Shown here in pieces: positions 62,149-64,000 of a DNA stretch of 64,000 nucleotides. The notes beneath the pieces were generated by a model. That model had not been told where the DNA came from. It searched no databases and saw only the letters and a list, made by a program, of their open reading frames with translations. The translations under genes and the position numbers were made by a program. The stretch covers positions 62,001-126,000 of the forward strand of contig JACJZA010000010.1 of assembly GCA_020635825.1 (NCBI GenBank), read 5' to 3'. Numbering within the stretch: the first letter of the stretch is position 1; each line of letters begins with the position of its first letter. The DNA is from Flavobacteriales bacterium. GTDB taxonomy: Bacteria; Bacteroidota; Bacteroidia; Flavobacteriales_E; Vicingaceae.

Positions 62149-64000
62149 TTACCAAATCTTAACTCTTAAACTATCTTTCGCCACCATTTGATTACCTTCT
62201 TTACATCCAAAAGCAGCATCAAATTCAGTTAAGTTAGTTAATGGCCCTAACACTCTATATTTAGTTGGTGAGTGTGGGTCAACATTTGCCAAACGTACAG
62301 CCTCTTCGTCTTTAATGTTTGAAGCCCAAACTTGTGCCCAACCTAAAAAGAAACGTTGTTTGTAATCAAAACCATCTATTGGTTTTGGTTCTTCTTTACC
62401 TTCATAAGATTTTAACAAAGCATAATAAGATAAAGTAATACCTGCTAAGTCAGCTATGTTTTCTCCTAGAGTAAGTTCACCATTCACATATACATCATCC
62501 ACCACATGGAAATGATTAAATTGGTCAACAAGTTTTGAAGTTCTAGACACAAAATTAATACTATCTTGAACACTCCACCAGTTGTTTAGGTTTCCATCTC
62601 CATCAAATTGACTTCCTTGATCATCAAATCCATGAGAAAATTCATGTCCAATCACACCTCCAATACCTCCATAATTAATAGCATCATCAGCATCTGGGTT
62701 ATAGAAAGGAGGTTGTAGAATTGCTGCAGGGAATACAATTTCATTCATGGTTGGATTATAGTAAGCATTAATAGTTTGAGGAGTCATTCCCCATTCAGTT
62801 TTGTCCACCGGTTTACCAATTTTTTCTACCATTTCTTTATATTCATAGTAGTTCATATTCATAATATTACTCACGTAGGTTTCAGCATTAATATCTACAG
62901 AACTATAATCTTTCCATTTATCAGGATAACCAATTTTATAGGTAAACTTATTTAATTTATCCAATGCTTTAGCTTTTGTAGAGTCAGTCATCCAATCTAA
63001 AGTTTGAACTCTTTCTTTGAACACAGCGGCAATATTATCTATATAACCCAATACTCTTTGTTTTTGTTCTTCAGGGAAATGTTTTTCAACAAACAATTTT
63101 CCGATTAATTCACCCACATACCTATTTGATGACTCTAAAGCTCTTTTCCATCTTGGTTTCATTTCACCCACTCCTCTTAAAGTTGTTGAATAAAAAGCAA
63201 AATGTTGTTTTTCAAAATCGCTACTTAAATGAGATGCAAAATCATTAATAAATTGCCATTTTACATAATCTTTCCAAGTATCAATTGGATATTTTGTAAG
63301 TGTAGCATTTAAATCTTTCATGAAGTTAGGTTGACGAACCACCAAATCAGTAATTCCATTTAATTCAGCGGCTTTAAAAAAGGCATCCCAATTAATAGCT
63401 CCACATAATTCTTGAAGACCCTCAACATTCATTTTATTATAGGTCTTAACAGGGTCTCTACGCTCTACTCTATTCATTGAGCTTGTCGCCAAACTGGTTT
63501 CTAATGCTACAATATTTTTAGCTTTGGTATTTGCAGCTTCTTGTTCTACTCCAGATAAAACAAATAATGCTACAATATGTTTTTCATATTCTTCTAAAAT
63601 CTTTTTACCTCTTTCATCTTGAGGAAAATAATAATCTCTATCAGGTAACCCAATACCACCTTGACCTAAATAAAAAATGTTATCGTTACTGCTTCTGGCA
63701 TCAGTATGAACATAATAACTAAAGATAGAACCCGAGCCTTTTTTTCTTAAAGCAGCCATAGTTTCCACTAAACTTTGAACATCGGATATTTTATCAATTT
63801 CAGCTAATGCTGATTCGATTGGAGTAATCCCTAATTTATCAATTTGCGCAGAATCAAGAGCTGAACTGTAAAAATCACCTACTTGCTGTAAAGGAGTTCC
63901 TTTTTTACCTTTTGCTTTAGCTGCATCTTCAACGATGGCTCTTAATTTTTCTTTATTATCTTCATCTAAGATGTTAAAACTCCCCCATCTTCCTTCCGTT
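62149..64000 (-). CDS. M13 family zinc metallopeptidase (neprilysin/PepO-like), N-terminus off the window
   Basis: About 617 C-terminal residues are visible and the frame stays open to the right edge, beginning TEGRWGSFNILDEDNKEKLR; an internal Met at 63768 is not the start. The zinc site is HEFSH in GGVIGHEFSHGFDDQGSQFD, with the second motif GENIADLAG and the substrate-binding NAYYNPTMNEIVFPA. The C-terminus ends with the family's SPTKYRVLGPLTNL and a short CKEGN-containing segment before RVKIW. M13 enzymes cleave oligopeptides, here probably in the periplasm or at the outer membrane; any signal peptide lies outside the window. Confidence 0.95.
   Translation of the reverse strand, partial: TEGRWGSFNILDEDNKEKLRAIVEDAAKAKGKKGTPLQQVGDFYSSALDSAQIDKLGITPIESALAEIDKISDVQSLVETMAALRKKGSGSIFSYYVHTDARSSNDNIFYLGQGGIGLPDRDYYFPQDERGKKILEEYEKHIVALFVLSGVEQEAANTKAKNIVALETSLATSSMNRVERRDPVKTYNKMNVEGLQELCGAINWDAFFKAAELNGITDLVVRQPNFMKDLNATLTKYPIDTWKDYVKWQFINDFASHLSSDFEKQHFAFYSTTLRGVGEMKPRWKRALESSNRYVGELIGKLFVEKHFPEEQKQRVLGYIDNIAAVFKERVQTLDWMTDSTKAKALDKLNKFTYKIGYPDKWKDYSSVDINAETYVSNIMNMNYYEYKEMVEKIGKPVDKTEWGMTPQTINAYYNPTMNEIVFPAAILQPPFYNPDADDAINYGGIGGVIGHEFSHGFDDQGSQFDGDGNLNNWWSVQDSINFVSRTSKLVDQFNHFHVVDDVYVNGELTLGENIADLAGITLSYYALLKSYEGKEEPKPIDGFDYKQRFFLGWAQVWASNIKDEEAVRLANVDPHSPTKYRVLGPLTNLTEFDAAFGCKEGNQMVAKDSLRVKIW

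Noticed and set aside
62149..63768. M13 peptidase starting at the Met at 63768
   Set aside because: The same frame stays open to the right edge of the window and encodes conserved M13 sequence (TEGRWGSFNILD), so 63768 is an internal Met.
1..64000. CRISPR array, prophage, insertion sequence or defence system
   Set aside because: No regularly spaced direct repeats, transposase, integrase, phage structural or restriction/Cas-like proteins were seen on either strand.

Overview
The window is a 64-kb stretch of an AT-rich chromosome from a member of the Bacteroidota, most likely of the order Flavobacteriales. Several signs agree: C-terminal type IX secretion (T9SS) sorting domains, a PorV/PorU-like pair, TonB/ExbBD and TonB-dependent receptor genes, DUF families found mainly in this phylum (DUF4421, DUF2480, DUF2795), -7 promoter elements of the TAnnTTTG type, almost no Shine-Dalgarno sequences, and mature secreted proteins that nearly all begin with Gln. 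No rRNA, tRNA, CRISPR array, insertion sequence or phage gene was seen. Both ends cut genes: aconitase on the left and an M13 metallopeptidase on the right.

Layout. 0-6 kb: the start of aconitase, a T9SS cargo protein, a surface lipoprotein, aspS and a repeat-rich T9SS cargo protein. 6-12.6 kb: a U32-family (TrhP/RlhA-like) protein overlapping a ferredoxin, an SDR-type threonine dehydrogenase, a MORN-like protein, cysS overlapping a glutaminyl-cyclase-like lipoprotein, and an Ala/Glu-rich lipoprotein. 12.6-15.7 kb (minus): exbB-exbD-tonB-folC. 15.8-23 kb (minus): PorV-like, giant PorU-like and DUF4421 genes. 23-25 kb: pssA, tadA and a bacilliredoxin. 24.9-30 kb (minus): a tightly packed four-gene operon of unknown function, with a TPR-LuxR regulator upstream of it. 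30-40.6 kb: rpoN, a PAP2-like protein, DUF2795, cobalamin adenosyltransferase, prfB with a programmed +1 frameshift, arsC, a 58-residue membrane protein, tonB, rnr, a phospholipase-D lipoprotein and DUF2238. 40.6-45.7 kb: a helical protein, a PlsC acyltransferase carrying what looks like a fragment of an adenylation domain, a DUF2339 membrane protein and an LA_2272-like repeat protein; codon choice here looks different from the rest. 45.8-51.1 kb: a second TPR-HTH regulator, a large fibronectin-III T9SS protein and three tiny genes in tandem. 51-64 kb: mtgA, DUF2480, an ALDH7-type aldehyde dehydrogenase, a metal-associated module (HYC_CC_PP-like protein, TonB receptor, HMA protein), a TlpA-like lipoprotein, an Nfu-type Fe-S protein, terC, an AlkC-like DNA glycosylase and the M13 peptidase.

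Most of the content is housekeeping plus cell-envelope biology. The secreted proteins, the PorU/PorV-like pair, the glutaminyl cyclase and the Ton system form one theme: export across, and display on, the outer membrane. The least explained parts are the four-gene operon at 24.9-28.2 kb, the PlsC/adenylation remnant at 42.3-43.4 kb, the three small genes at 50.5-51.1 kb, and the PorV-PorU-DUF4421 unit. Calls were made by reading the sequence only; no database search was possible.
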